A stretch of DNA of 64,000 nucleotides from Halorubrum ruber (GTDB lineage Archaea > Halobacteriota > Halobacteria > Halobacteriales > Haloferacaceae). Position numbers and translations under genes: made by a program. Positions 44,623-52,883 of this stretch are shown piece after piece; position 1 is the stretch's first letter, and every line of letters starts with the position of its first letter. The stretch covers positions 2,108,001-2,172,000 of the forward strand of contig NZ_CP073695.1 of assembly GCF_018228765.1 (NCBI RefSeq), read 5' to 3'. Below the pieces are notes generated by a model. It was not told where the DNA came from. It saw nothing but the letters and a program-made list of their open reading frames with translations, and did not search any database.

Positions 44623-45104
44623 ATGGACGAGACGGCCACGCTCGCCTCCTCGCACACCGAGATGACGGAGATGCTGCTCCCGAACGACACGAACAACCTC
44701 GGCCGCGCGCTCGGGGCGCCGTGTTGCACTGGATGGACATCTGCGGCGCCATCGCCGGCATGCGCTTCTCGAACCGACAGGTGGTCACCGCCTCGATGGA
44801 CCACGTCGACTTCATCGCGCCCATCGAGATGGGCGAGGTCGCGATCATCGAGGGGTACGTGTTCAACACCGGCCGGACGAGCGTCGACGTGAAGGTCGAC
44901 GTGCGCGCCGAGAACCCCCGCACGGACGAGACGCGACGGACGACCACCTCCTACTTCACGTTCGTCGCGCTCGACGACGACGGCCGCCCGACGCCGGTCC
45001 CCGATCTGGACTGTCCGACTGAGGACGAGGAAGTCCTCCGCGAAGACGCCATGAGCGGCCGCGAGGAACAACTGCGACAGGTCGTCGAACGCTACGATCT
45101 CTGA
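44623..45104 (+). pseudogene. Acyl-CoA thioesterase (hotdog fold), single frame disruption
   Basis: The N-terminus MDETATLASSHTEMTEMLLP ... NNLGRAL is in one frame and the rest (LHWMDICGAIAGMRFSNRQV onward) in the next. Adding one G to the GGGG run at 44714-44717 joins them as GRALGGAVLHWMDICGAIAG, the hallmark of the 4HBT/cytosolic acyl-CoA thioesterase family with its active-site Asp. The full protein would be about 160 residues, the normal single-hotdog size (VTASMDHVDFIAPIEMGEV and VNTGRTSVDVKVDV-type strands). It hydrolyses acyl-CoA to free acid and CoA. A sequencing error is more likely than a real mutation. Confidence 0.82.
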
Positions 45105-45148
45105 CCGGACACGCGGTCCGGCCGGCAGCGGACGCGGCCCGGACGGCC

Positions 45149-45664
45149 TCACTCCGCCGAGCCCGCGACGACTTCGACGGTCGCGTCCGGGTCGTCGGTT
45201 TCGGCAACTGCGGCCTCGTGCGCCGCCAGCGCGCGCTCCGCGAGGGCGTCGAACGCCTCGTTGGCGTCGACGTCGCGTCCTCGCGCGTGTTCGCCTTCAT
45301 CTCCGCCCGCGAGATGACTCGGACAGCCGCAGTCGGAGGCGCCGAACCCCTCGATAGGACCGGCCGGGAGGCGCTCGGCGACCGCGCACTCGACGTCGAC
45401 GCCGACGCTGCGCACGACGCGGTCGATCCGCGCCGCCGGGTGGCCGAGCAGGTAGTCGACGTGCCAGTGCCGGGTGTCGTTATCGCCGCGCGCCGTCCGG
45501 CGGTGTCTGTCGACCCGGGAGAACCCGCCCGACCCGAGCGCGCTCCCCGTGTACGCGTACGCGCCGGCCGGGAGACGGTGTTCGCCCAGCGCGCCCGCCG
45601 ACACCGTCGCATCGTCCGCGAGGGCGACGACGAGCGTGTAGCTGCCGCCAGCGGCGTCGCTCAT
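45149..45664 (-). CDS. DUF123 / GIY-YIG-like nuclease domain protein
   Basis: A 171-residue protein related to the DUF123 (GIY-YIG-like) family, found alone or fused to endonuclease III. Family pieces are SYTLVVALADD, LPAGAYAYTGSALGSGGFSR and HWHVDYLLGH, and the Cys-rich segment GASDCGCPSHL. The A-Y-x-Y-T-G-S part corresponds to the GIY-YIG core. The C-terminus is an acidic helix. It is convergent with the thioesterase gene. Nuclease activity has not been shown for most members. Confidence 0.87.
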   Translation of the reverse strand: MSDAAGGSYTLVVALADDATVSAGALGEHRLPAGAYAYTGSALGSGGFSRVDRHRRTARGDNDTRHWHVDYLLGHPAARIDRVVRSVGVDVECAVAERLPAGPIEGFGASDCGCPSHLAGGDEGEHARGRDVDANEAFDALAERALAAHEAAVAETDDPDATVEVVAGSAE

Positions 45665-45701
45665 CGGTCGACCACCGCCAGAGCGGCGTTCGCGACCGCG
45701 C

Positions 45702-46145
45702 TCACGACAGCGCGGCCGGCGCCTCGTCGGCGGCCGCCCGGAGCGAGCCGACCAGATCGTTCGCCTCGTCGTCGAGGCGGTACGTGTCGTGGAAGTCGGC
45801 CGGGTCGCGTCCGCGGCCGGAGAGCGTCCCGACGACGTCGGCGATGCGGTCGTAGTTGTCGCGGACGAGCCCGCCGACGATCCCCGGGGTGCCCGCGCGC
45901 TCCGCCAGCTCCTCGGCGGCCGACCGGCCGGCGTACACCCGGCGCTTCGCGGGGTCGACGAACACCATCGCGAACGGGCGCGAGCCGAACTGCGCGTCGA
46001 GGAACGGCCCGACGGGGTCGGCCTCCCACGGGACCGCGACGACGCCGTCGAGTCGGCGGAGCGCGACCGCCGCGACCGAGCAGTACGGGCAGTCGCCGTC
46101 GAAGATCAACACCGGTGCGTCCGCGCCGTCCGGGTCGGTAGGCAT
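45702..46145 (-). CDS. DCC family (DUF393) thiol-disulfide oxidoreductase-like protein
   Basis: A 147-residue protein with the DUF393 signature LIFDGDCPYCSVAAVALRRLD, in which D-x-x-C-x-x-C forms a thioredoxin-like active site. A long Arg/Asp-rich C-terminal half follows. A third segment, PFAMVFVDPAKRRVYAGRSA AEEL, is typical of the family. It is probably a cytoplasmic redox protein; partner unknown. It lies 37 bp upstream of the DUF123 gene on the same strand and may be co-transcribed. Confidence 0.88.
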   Translation of the reverse strand: MPTDPDGADAPVLIFDGDCPYCSVAAVALRRLDGVVAVPWEADPVGPFLDAQFGSRPFAMVFVDPAKRRVYAGRSAAEELAERAGTPGIVGGLVRDNYDRIADVVGTLSGRGRDPADFHDTYRLDDEANDLVGSLRAAADEAPAALS

Positions 46146-46224
46146 GCGAGAATATAGGGTCTCGACCGGCTTAAGCGGCCGGTCGGCGGCTAGCGAGTCG
46201 GCGAAAAAGCGGCGTCAAACCCGC

Positions 46225-46509
46225 TCAGTGCGAGTGGCCGAGCGCCTCTTCGAGCGGCTGTCCGAACCGCTCCTCGAACAGCTCCGCGGCCGTCTCCTCC
46301 ATCTCCGCGATGTCCTCGGGCACGTCGCCCTCGCTGTGGTGGACGATGACGTGCGCCTGCTGGGCCATCGCCTGGACGACCACGTCGGAGACGACGGCGG
46401 TCGCGGGCTCGCCCTGCTCGCTGAGCACGTCGACGAGGCCGGCGGGCAGTTCGAACGACTCTTCGTCACCGTCGGGACCGGTGACCGTGTAGGTCTCGGT
46501 GTCTCCCAT
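46225..46509 (-). CDS. Small conserved acidic haloarchaeal protein
   Basis: A 94-residue protein (MGDTETYTVTGPDGDEESFE). A beta-rich N-terminus is followed by helices (LPAGLVDVLSEQGEPATAVV, MAQQAHVIVHHSEGDVPEDI, AELFEERFGQPLEEALGHSH). No catalytic motif is visible; the C-terminal HSH and internal HH could bind metal. It sits just beyond the end of the zinc transporter operon, in the same direction, but with no proof of linkage. The ATG at MGDTETY is preferred over a longer frame that enters Arg/Pro-rich sequence. Confidence 0.72.
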   Translation of the reverse strand: MGDTETYTVTGPDGDEESFELPAGLVDVLSEQGEPATAVVSDVVVQAMAQQAHVIVHHSEGDVPEDIAEMEETAAELFEERFGQPLEEALGHSH

Positions 46510-46596
46510 AGGCGTGGGTCGCGGCCGCGACATAAGGGTCTGTGGAAACCGGACGCGACCCGGCTCACCGACTGGAACTGCGGGGGCCATCCGGAC

Positions 46597-47655
46597 TTAT
46601 CCGTGCGCGGAGACCGCCGTCACGGAGGAGCCCGATCCGACGACGCTCGCGAGGTACACCGCGATGGCCGTGACGACGATCGACCCCCCCGACGGGAGGC
46701 CGAACCCGATCGAGACCGCGAAGCCGCCGAGCACCGACAGCTGGCCGAAGATCACGCCGAGGTACATCGTCTCGCGGAAGCTCCGGGCGACCTGCGAGGC
46801 GGCCGCGACGGGGACGACCAACATCGCGGCGACGAGGATGACGCCGAGCACCTGCATCGCGCCGACGACGACGACCGCGGTCAACACCACGAGCAGGGTG
46901 TTGTAGCCGGTGACGTTCAGCCGCGCGACCCGCGCGGCCTGCTCGTCGAAGGTGATGAAGAGGAGCTGTTTGTACGTCATCGCCACGCCGGCGACGACGA
47001 TCAGGGAGAGCGCGCCCATCAGGCGCGCGCCCTCCGGCGTGACCACCGCGAGGTTCCCGAACAGGAATCCCTCGACGTTGACCCCGGTGAGGCCGTCACC
47101 GTAGCTGATGATCAGCGTGCCGACCGCGAAGCTCCCGCTGAGCATGATCGCGATGGGCACGTCGCCGTAGGCGTCGGTGCGCTCGGTGAGCCACTGGACC
47201 GCGAGCGCGCCGAGGATACCGACCGCGAGCGCGACGAGCAGCAGCGACCCGTTCCACCCGGTCGAGGAGGTGACGAGGATGCCGAGGGCGACGCCGGCGA
47301 ACGCGGTGTGCGCGAGCGTCTCGCCGATCAGCGCCATCTCGCGGTGGACGAGGAAGGAGCCGACGAGCGGGGCGACCACCCCGACGAGCACGCCCACCGC
47401 CATCGACTGCCACATGATCGGGTGCCGGAACACGTTCGTGCCGAACGCGGTGTCCATCCCCCGCCCGAGCGAGCGGAACGCGGCGTACAGGTCGCTCGCG
47501 ACCGGGAGGTCCTGCGCCCAGTACAGCAGGAGGAAGCCGAGCATGCCGACCGCGACGACGCCCGTGATCCCGATTCCGACGAGTTCCGCCGTTCGGCGGC
47601 GGCCGCGTTTGGGTTCCGCGCGAAGTCCGGTCTCAGTGGGCGAGTCCCCGCTCAT
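46597..47655 (-). CDS. znuB: Zinc/manganese ABC transporter permease ZnuB
   Basis: A 352-residue ABC-3-type permease with about eight to nine helices. Family pieces are REMALIGETLAHTAFAGVAL, ILGALAVQWLTERTDAYGDV, SGSFAVGTLIISY and LGVILVAAMLVVPVAAASQV. An N-terminal tail rich in Arg and Glu is cytoplasmic. The ATG overlaps the ATPase stop codon (ATGA). With ZnuC and ZnuA it forms an importer for Zn2+, Mn2+ or similar metals; metal choice is inferred from the His-rich binding protein. Confidence 0.94.
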   Translation of the reverse strand: MSGDSPTETGLRAEPKRGRRRTAELVGIGITGVVAVGMLGFLLLYWAQDLPVASDLYAAFRSLGRGMDTAFGTNVFRHPIMWQSMAVGVLVGVVAPLVGSFLVHREMALIGETLAHTAFAGVALGILVTSSTGWNGSLLLVALAVGILGALAVQWLTERTDAYGDVPIAIMLSGSFAVGTLIISYGDGLTGVNVEGFLFGNLAVVTPEGARLMGALSLIVVAGVAMTYKQLLFITFDEQAARVARLNVTGYNTLLVVLTAVVVVGAMQVLGVILVAAMLVVPVAAASQVARSFRETMYLGVIFGQLSVLGGFAVSIGFGLPSGGSIVVTAIAVYLASVVGSGSSVTAVSAHG

Positions 47656-48395
47656 CAGTGGTGGTGGTGGACGACTTGTCCCGTCGTCCCGTACGCCTCG
47701 GCGAGGGCGTCGCTCTCGACGAACGACTCGGTGTCTCCGTGGTGGTACAGCTCGGTGTTGATACAGGCGATGCGGTCGGCGCGGTCGGTGACGACGCCGA
47801 TGTCGTGCTCGATGAGGATGATCGTGATCCCCTCGTCGTTGAGGTCGTCGAGGAGGGCGTAAAAGGCGTCGCGCGACTCGGCGTCGACGCCGACCGTCGG
47901 CTCGTCGAGCGCGAGCAGGTCCGCGTCGCTCGCCAGGGCGCGCGCGATGTACGCCCGCTGCTTCTGCCCGCCGGACAGCTCCGAGACGAGCCGGTCGGTC
48001 AGATCGCCGATGCCGACCGTCTCGATGGCGTCGGCGACGGCGGTGCGGTCGGCCTCCGAGAGGCGCCCCCGTCCGGCGTGCGCGAACCGGCCCATGGTGA
48101 CGCACTCGCGGACGGTGACCGGCATCGCGCCGCCCCGGCTCGTCGCCTTCTGGGAGACGTAGCCGATCCGCCCGCCGTCGTCGAACTCCTCGATCGGTCG
48201 CCCGAACAGCTCGACCGACCCCTCGTCCGCCTCGTGGAGGCCGAGCATGAGGTGGAGGAGGGTGGTCTTCCCGGAGCCGTTCGGGCCGACGAGCCCGAGG
48301 AAGTCCCCCGCCTCGACGGTGAGGGAGACGTCTCTCACGGCCACGGTGTCGCCGTAGGCGAACGTCACGCCGTCGAGGTCGACGATTGCGCTCAC
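47655..48395 (-). CDS. znuC: Zinc/manganese ABC transporter ATP-binding protein ZnuC
   Basis: A 246-residue ATPase with Walker A (GPNGSGKTT), signature (LSGGQKQR), Walker B (LLALDEPTVGVD) and the H-loop (IILIEHDIGVVTDRADR). RIGYVSQKATSRGGAMPVTV is characteristic of the metal-uptake ABC class. The C-terminus ends in four consecutive histidines (QVVHHHH), a plausible metal-sensing or chelating tail. Stop overlaps the znuB start. About 100 bp separate it from znuA, so a second promoter is possible. Confidence 0.94.
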   Translation of the reverse strand: MSAIVDLDGVTFAYGDTVAVRDVSLTVEAGDFLGLVGPNGSGKTTLLHLMLGLHEADEGSVELFGRPIEEFDDGGRIGYVSQKATSRGGAMPVTVRECVTMGRFAHAGRGRLSEADRTAVADAIETVGIGDLTDRLVSELSGGQKQRAYIARALASDADLLALDEPTVGVDAESRDAFYALLDDLNDEGITIILIEHDIGVVTDRADRIACINTELYHHGDTESFVESDALAEAYGTTGQVVHHHH

Positions 48396-48498
48396 TGCGT
48401 GTCTCCCATCTGGGTCGGCCGCACGTTTAGCTCTTTTAGTCCGGCGGCGGGGACGCCGTCACCGGACCGCTCGACCGCCGACGCGAGGTCGGATCGGC

Positions 48499-49524
48499 TC
48501 ACTGCGCGCCGAACGCCCGCTCGAAGGCGGGGACGTTGACCTCGGTCATCTGGTCGAGGTAGCCGTAGCCGGCGTCGTTCCACTCCCGAGTCGTCCCCCC
48601 GGCGGGCGTGACGGGGACCGCCTCCGTCGCGTCGCTGTTCTCGACGATCGACTCGGCGAGCCGGGGCGACTGGAAGCGGTCGTACAGCACGACGTCGATC
48701 CCCTCGCTGTCGACGAGTTCGATCGTGTCGGCGATCTCCGACTGCGTCGGCTCGTTCTGCGGCGAGACGCCGACCGGCGAACGGAGACGGAACCCGTAGC
48801 GGGCCTCCAGGTACTGGAAGGAGTTGTGGCCCGCCAACACCGCCACGTCGCGCGCGGCCTCGTCGGCGATCGACTCGAACGCGTCGTCGACCGCGCCGAG
48901 CTCTTCCGCGTACGCCTCGGCGTTCGCAGCGTACGCGTCGGCGTTGTCCGGGTCCGCCTCGCCGAGCCCGGTCGAGATCGTGTCGACCATCTCGCCCGCG
49001 AGGACCGGGTCGACCCAGACGTGCGGGTCGTACCGAGTCTCGCCTCTTCCGTCGTGGTTTTCGCCCTCGCCGTCGTGACTTCCGTCCCCCCCGTCGTGAG
49101 TCCCGCTCTCTCCGCCGTGCGTGTGGTCCCAGTCGAGGAGCTCGTCTTCAAGGCCGTCGAGCGCGTCGATCACCGCGACCGTGTCGTAGTCGCTCTCCAG
49201 CGTCTCCGCGAGGTCCTGCGCCCACGAGAACTCCGGGCTGTCGAGGTAGACGAACGCGTCCGTCGCGGCGACATCCGCCGCGAGGGTCCCGTCCGGCGTC
49301 CACCCGTGCCCGAGCTGCCCCACGTCGACCGGATCCTCGAAGCTCGCGAGGTCGTCCGCGACCTCGTTGGCCCAGTCGTTGAGGGTGAAGAAGGCGGCGT
49401 ACCCCGAGTCGAACCCCTCGGACCCGCCGTCCGCGGCGCCGGCACAGCCCGCCAGCGACGCCGCCGTCCCCGCGACCGCGAGCCCGGCGCCGCGCCGCAG
49501 CAACGACCGCCGTGAGTGAGTCAT
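48499..49524 (-). CDS. znuA: Zinc ABC transporter substrate-binding lipoprotein ZnuA
   Basis: A 341-residue metal-binding protein. It starts with a Tat motif and lipobox (HSRRSLLRRGAGLAVAGTA, then SLAGC). Metal ligands are visible in LGHGWTPDG, in DPHVWVDPV after a His/Asp/Gly-rich flexible loop (about residues 125-155), and in VLAGHNSFQYLEARYG. The His-rich loop is characteristic of zinc-preferring ZnuA over manganese-preferring homologues. It heads the leftward operon znuA-znuC-znuB and has an AT-rich promoter with a palindrome upstream. Confidence 0.93.
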   Translation of the reverse strand: MTHSRRSLLRRGAGLAVAGTAASLAGCAGAADGGSEGFDSGYAAFFTLNDWANEVADDLASFEDPVDVGQLGHGWTPDGTLAADVAATDAFVYLDSPEFSWAQDLAETLESDYDTVAVIDALDGLEDELLDWDHTHGGESGTHDGGDGSHDGEGENHDGRGETRYDPHVWVDPVLAGEMVDTISTGLGEADPDNADAYAANAEAYAEELGAVDDAFESIADEAARDVAVLAGHNSFQYLEARYGFRLRSPVGVSPQNEPTQSEIADTIELVDSEGIDVVLYDRFQSPRLAESIVENSDATEAVPVTPAGGTTREWNDAGYGYLDQMTEVNVPAFERAFGAQ

Positions 49525-49574
49525 ACCGATCCGTACCGTGGATTAATAGAAAAAAGTTATTATTTCACAAGCCA

Positions 49575-49587
49575 GTGTTAATAACAC
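49575..49587. promoter_or_regulatory. Palindromic operator candidate upstream of znuA
   Basis: GTGTTA and TAACAC flank a single central base, about 50 bp upstream of the znuA start and within an AT-rich block rare in this window. TATTAATCC on the minus strand, nearer the gene, is a fitting TATA box. A metal-responsive repressor (DtxR/SirR- or Zur-like) binding here would make sense for a zinc importer. No regulator gene is adjacent. Confidence 0.5.
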
Positions 49588-49652
49588 AGCGCCAGAGAGC
49601 GCCTTCGCTTAACAACTCGCCGGGCGTGCGTCTCGAAGCGAGTCGCTGATCG

Positions 49653-50138
49653 TCACTCCGTGAGGTCGACGACGGTCGCGTCCGCGAGCTCGGCGAGCGT
49701 CTCGGGATCGACCGCGAACACCGCGCTCGGCGTCCCGGCCGCGCCGTAAACCGTGTCGTACTCGGTGAGCGTCGGGTCGAAGACGGTCGGGAGCGCGGCG
49801 TCGTGAGCGATCGGCGGGACGCCGCCGATGCTCCAGCCGACGACCTCGCGGATCCGGCTCGGATCGCCCATCTCGGCGGTGTCGGCACCGAAGTGATCGG
49901 CGATCGCGTCCAGATCCAGTCGGTTCGCGCCGCTTGTGACCGCTGCGACGAGCGCTCCGTCCCGGTCACCGCCGGAGAGCGAGACGACGATGGTCGACGC
50001 GATGGCGCCGGTCTCGCAGCCGACGGCGTCGGCCGCGGCCGCCGCCGTCTCCGTGCCCGCGTCGAACTCCAGCACGTCGACGTCGACTCCGTAGCGTTCC
50101 GCCGCCTCCTCTTCGAACTCCGCCGCGCGTGGATGCAT
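49653..50138 (-). CDS. YbaK/aminoacyl-tRNA deacylase-associated domain protein
   Basis: A 161-residue single-domain protein of the YbaK/ProX type, which hydrolyses mischarged aminoacyl-tRNAs such as Ala- or Cys-tRNA(Pro). Expected segments are present: the start HPRAAEFEEEAAERYGVDVD, CETGAIASTIVVSLSGGD with the strand that usually holds the catalytic Lys, and EVVGWSIGGVPPIAH. The canonical Lys in the 'K' position of the second strand is not obvious, so activity is unproven. An in-frame ATG 30 bp upstream is an alternative start. Confidence 0.88.
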   Translation of the reverse strand: MHPRAAEFEEEAAERYGVDVDVLEFDAGTETAAAAADAVGCETGAIASTIVVSLSGGDRDGALVAAVTSGANRLDLDAIADHFGADTAEMGDPSRIREVVGWSIGGVPPIAHDAALPTVFDPTLTEYDTVYGAAGTPSAVFAVDPETLAELADATVVDLTE

Positions 50139-50234
50139 GCGATCCGAGCCGCGGTCCGCCGGTATCAACCTCCCGGAGGCGGTGAAACTCCGGCCGGGCT
50201 CGCGGCCGGCTTGGCGGCGGACGATCGGACGGCG

Positions 50235-50960
50235 TTACCGGGTCCGGAGCTCGTCTTTGTCCTTGATCACGCGGGCGTCCCCCTCCCCGGACGTGATCTC
50301 GTTGACGAGGTCGTAGAGGTCGTTCTGGAGCCCGGCCGGGAACGTTAACACACCGACCCACGAGCCGTCGTTCTGCCACTCCTCGCGTTCGAGGTCGCCG
50401 AACTCGCGGATCTGTGCCTGCCCGGACCCCGCGTAGTCGGCCGGGAGCTGAACCGCCATCGTCACCTCCTCGAACCGGATCGGGATCACGGGGCGGAGCG
50501 CGTCGAGCGCGTCGTCGACCTGGTTTTCCACCGGCTCCATCGGGTCGATCTGGAACCCGGCCTCCTCCAAGGCGCGCTCGATCCGCTCGGGCGGGTGCGG
50601 CGAGTCGTCCATCTGCGGGTTCACGGCGTTGCGCGTGATGGTGGTCACGAGCTGGTTGTGCTTCCGCTCTTGCATCTCCGCGCGCTGCTCGGCGGTGATC
50701 TGTATCTCCCCGCGATCGACGACCTCCGGAATGATTTCGAGCGCGTCCGTGGTGCCGAAGACGGTCTCCAAGTCCTCTTCCGCGGGGCGATCGCCCCGTG
50801 AGGCGTTCTCGAAGACGTCCTCGGCGGCGATGACCTCCTCGAGGTCCCCCTCGAACTCCCCGCGCTTGATGGCGAGCGCGGCGTCGGGGTCGATCAGGAC
50901 CTCGAAGCGCTCCCCGTGTGACTCCAGTCGGGCCGTCACGGCCTCGTCGAGCGATATCAT
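50235..50960 (-). CDS. Ribosome assembly factor SBDS
   Basis: A 241-residue homologue of the Shwachman-Bodian-Diamond protein, which helps release the anti-association factor and mature the large ribosomal subunit. The three domains are recognisable: an N-terminal FYSH domain (VTARLESHGERFEVLIDPDA, FEGDLEEVIAAEDVFENASR), a central three-helix bundle (ITAEQRAEMQERKHNQLVTT) and a C-terminal ferredoxin-like domain. The start MISLDEAVTAR is standard for archaeal SBDS. It is separate from the proteasome/exosome genes it often neighbours in archaea. Confidence 0.94.
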   Translation of the reverse strand: MISLDEAVTARLESHGERFEVLIDPDAALAIKRGEFEGDLEEVIAAEDVFENASRGDRPAEEDLETVFGTTDALEIIPEVVDRGEIQITAEQRAEMQERKHNQLVTTITRNAVNPQMDDSPHPPERIERALEEAGFQIDPMEPVENQVDDALDALRPVIPIRFEEVTMAVQLPADYAGSGQAQIREFGDLEREEWQNDGSWVGVLTFPAGLQNDLYDLVNEITSGEGDARVIKDKDELRTR

Positions 50961-51058
50961 ACCGAACGGTACCACCCCCGCGGGCAAAAAGCCTCCCGCC
51001 GTCGCCGTGGTCGCGTCGAATCGGATTGTCGGGCGTCGAGCTCGCGCGCCGCGTCCGA

Positions 51059-51259
51059 CTACTCGGTCGCCGCCGGCCGCTCGTCGTCCCAGTCCTCGCG
51101 GCACGACTCGGAACAGAAGTGTCGGTGGACGGCGTCGTCGCCGTCGACCCACGTGACCGTTCGATGTCCGGTCCCCAGCGCCGGCTCGCCGCACGCAGCG
51201 CAGCTCGGTGCGGACTCCTCGTCGACGTCCTCCTCGAGTTCCGAGGTCGGATCCACCAT
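51059..51259 (-). CDS. Small zinc-finger protein (DUF7576-like)
   Basis: A 66-residue protein with four potential zinc ligands arranged as CAACG and HRHFCSESCRE in a treble-clef or FLYWCH-like small finger. The N-terminus is acidic (MVDPTSELEEDVDEES). Such single-finger proteins are common in haloarchaea and may bind DNA, RNA or proteins. It is about 100 bp upstream of SBDS on the same strand. The ATG is chosen because the extra upstream residues (Gly/Arg-rich) do not look coding. Confidence 0.82.
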   Translation of the reverse strand: MVDPTSELEEDVDEESAPSCAACGEPALGTGHRTVTWVDGDDAVHRHFCSESCREDWDDERPAATE

Positions 51260-51395
51260 ACCTCCCCGTACGCCCGGGGACACTTGAACCCGCGAAGGGC
51301 GGCAGTTCTGGCCGCGGCGGTCGCCGCCGACTCGGGGCCCCTCGCCCGGTGACGGTCACCGCCCCGGAGCCCCCGCTCCCGGTGCGTCTCGGCCG

Positions 51396-52802
51396 CTACC
51401 GCTGCGTCCGCGCGTCGCGGTCGGTCGCCTTCCGCGACGGGTGCTTGACGGTCAGTTCCCGGTCGGCGCTCGGGCCGACGACGGTCCGCTCGCGGCCGTC
51501 GGGCCAGCGCACGTCCACGCGCAGCGGCTCCGCACCCCCGAGCCCGAAGTGCGCGACCGGCTCGGTCTGACAGAGGCAGCCGCCGCCCGCGTCGATCGTC
51601 CGCCGCTGGACCCCGTCCGCGGTCTCCAAGGTGACGACGGCGCCGCGCGCCGGCGCGCCGTGGCGCGTCGTCGGACGCACGCGAAGCCACCCGGCGTCCG
51701 GCGCGTCCGGGTCCCCGTACGCCGTCACCGGCTGCGCGGCGACCTCGCCGTGGACGACGAGGAACTCTACGGCGCCGTCGCCGTCGAGGTCGGCCGCGAC
51801 CGCGCCGGTGCCGAACCCGTCCGGCTCCGCGGCCGCGCCGAGGTCCGCCGACTCCCACGCCGGCGGCTCTCCGGGCCGATCGACGCGCTCGAACAGCCGG
51901 TTCTCGGCGCCGCAGACGTTGAAGAAGAGTTCCTCTCGCCCGTCGTTATCGAAGTCCGCGGCGACGACGGTCCGGACCGCCCCGACGTCGCGGAGCGGGT
52001 CGGGGGCCACGTCCTCGTAGCCGCCGTCCGGCGAACAGCGGAGGAGGCGGCTCGGCGCCGACTCGTTGCCGACAGCGAGCGCGAACGTCCCGCCCTCGTC
52101 GACGAGCGCGGCGCCGCGCGTGTCGCCGCCGGGATCCGAGAGGTCGGGCCCCCCGTCCGTGCGGTCGTAGTGGCCGTCGCGGTTGCTGAACAACCGGTTC
52201 GGTCCCCCCTCGACGCCCGCGAACAGGTCGCCCTCGCGGGAGCGGTACGGGACCGCGAGCAGCGACCGGCAACCCCCCTCGACCTCCAGGCCGACCGCCT
52301 CGGCCATGTCGGTCACCTCGCCGTCGTCGCCGAGCTCGTAGAACGCGAGCGGCGCGGTGTACCCCGAGACGGCGACGCCGTACCGGCCGGTCCCCAGCCG
52401 GTCGAGCGCGGCGACCGACCGGCCCGCGCGGACGTCAAGGCGGTCGGCGTTCACCTCGCGGGCGAACACGTCGGTCCAGCGGTACCGATCCGCCTCTAAG
52501 CGGCTCAAGAGGAGGTCAGGGTCGCCGCCGTCGACGCCGCGCGCGCAGTTGTGGACGTACACCTCCTCGCAGCCGTCGGCGTCGAGGTCGGCCGCGCACA
52601 CCCCCATCCCGTGGCGCGTCCCGTCGGCGACGATGCCACAGGCGGTGTCCGAGAAGCGGTCGCCCTCCCGGGCGTACAGTCGGTTCGGCTCGCCGTAGCC
52701 GGCGACGAAGACGAGCGGCCCGTCGCGGCCGGGTGTCACCGCCACGCCGTACCCGCGCATCGGGCGCGCGTCGTCGACGAGCGCGGACCGCTCCGTGAAC
52801 AT
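51396..52802 (-). CDS. FG-GAP/VCBS repeat protein with ASPIC/UnbV C-terminal domain
   Basis: A 468-residue protein built from several FG-GAP/VCBS-type repeats with calcium-binding D-x-D-x-D-G loops (CAADLDADGCEEVYV, VAADFDNDGREELFF, VAADLDGDGAVEFLV). It ends in an ASPIC/UnbV-like beta domain (GGAEPLRVDVRWPDGRERTV). Proteins of this sort form seven-bladed beta-propellers, usually secreted. No signal peptide is seen here (start MFTERSALVDDARPMRGYG), so location is unclear. It is related to CRTAC1 proteins. Function is unknown. Confidence 0.88.
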   Translation of the reverse strand: MFTERSALVDDARPMRGYGVAVTPGRDGPLVFVAGYGEPNRLYAREGDRFSDTACGIVADGTRHGMGVCAADLDADGCEEVYVHNCARGVDGGDPDLLLSRLEADRYRWTDVFAREVNADRLDVRAGRSVAALDRLGTGRYGVAVSGYTAPLAFYELGDDGEVTDMAEAVGLEVEGGCRSLLAVPYRSREGDLFAGVEGGPNRLFSNRDGHYDRTDGGPDLSDPGGDTRGAALVDEGGTFALAVGNESAPSRLLRCSPDGGYEDVAPDPLRDVGAVRTVVAADFDNDGREELFFNVCGAENRLFERVDRPGEPPAWESADLGAAAEPDGFGTGAVAADLDGDGAVEFLVVHGEVAAQPVTAYGDPDAPDAGWLRVRPTTRHGAPARGAVVTLETADGVQRRTIDAGGGCLCQTEPVAHFGLGGAEPLRVDVRWPDGRERTVVGPSADRELTVKHPSRKATDRDARTQR

Positions 52803-52883
52803 GGCCGCCCGTCACCGCTCCGAGAATATGAACGCACGGGTTGGATACGGACGGCGAGCGCCGGGAGGAAATCCCCGACGAGC

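Noticed and set aside
44623..45104. Programmed frameshifting in the thioesterase gene
   Set aside because: No slippery heptamer or downstream structure is evident, and the same single-G loss occurs in unrelated genes, pointing to sequence error.
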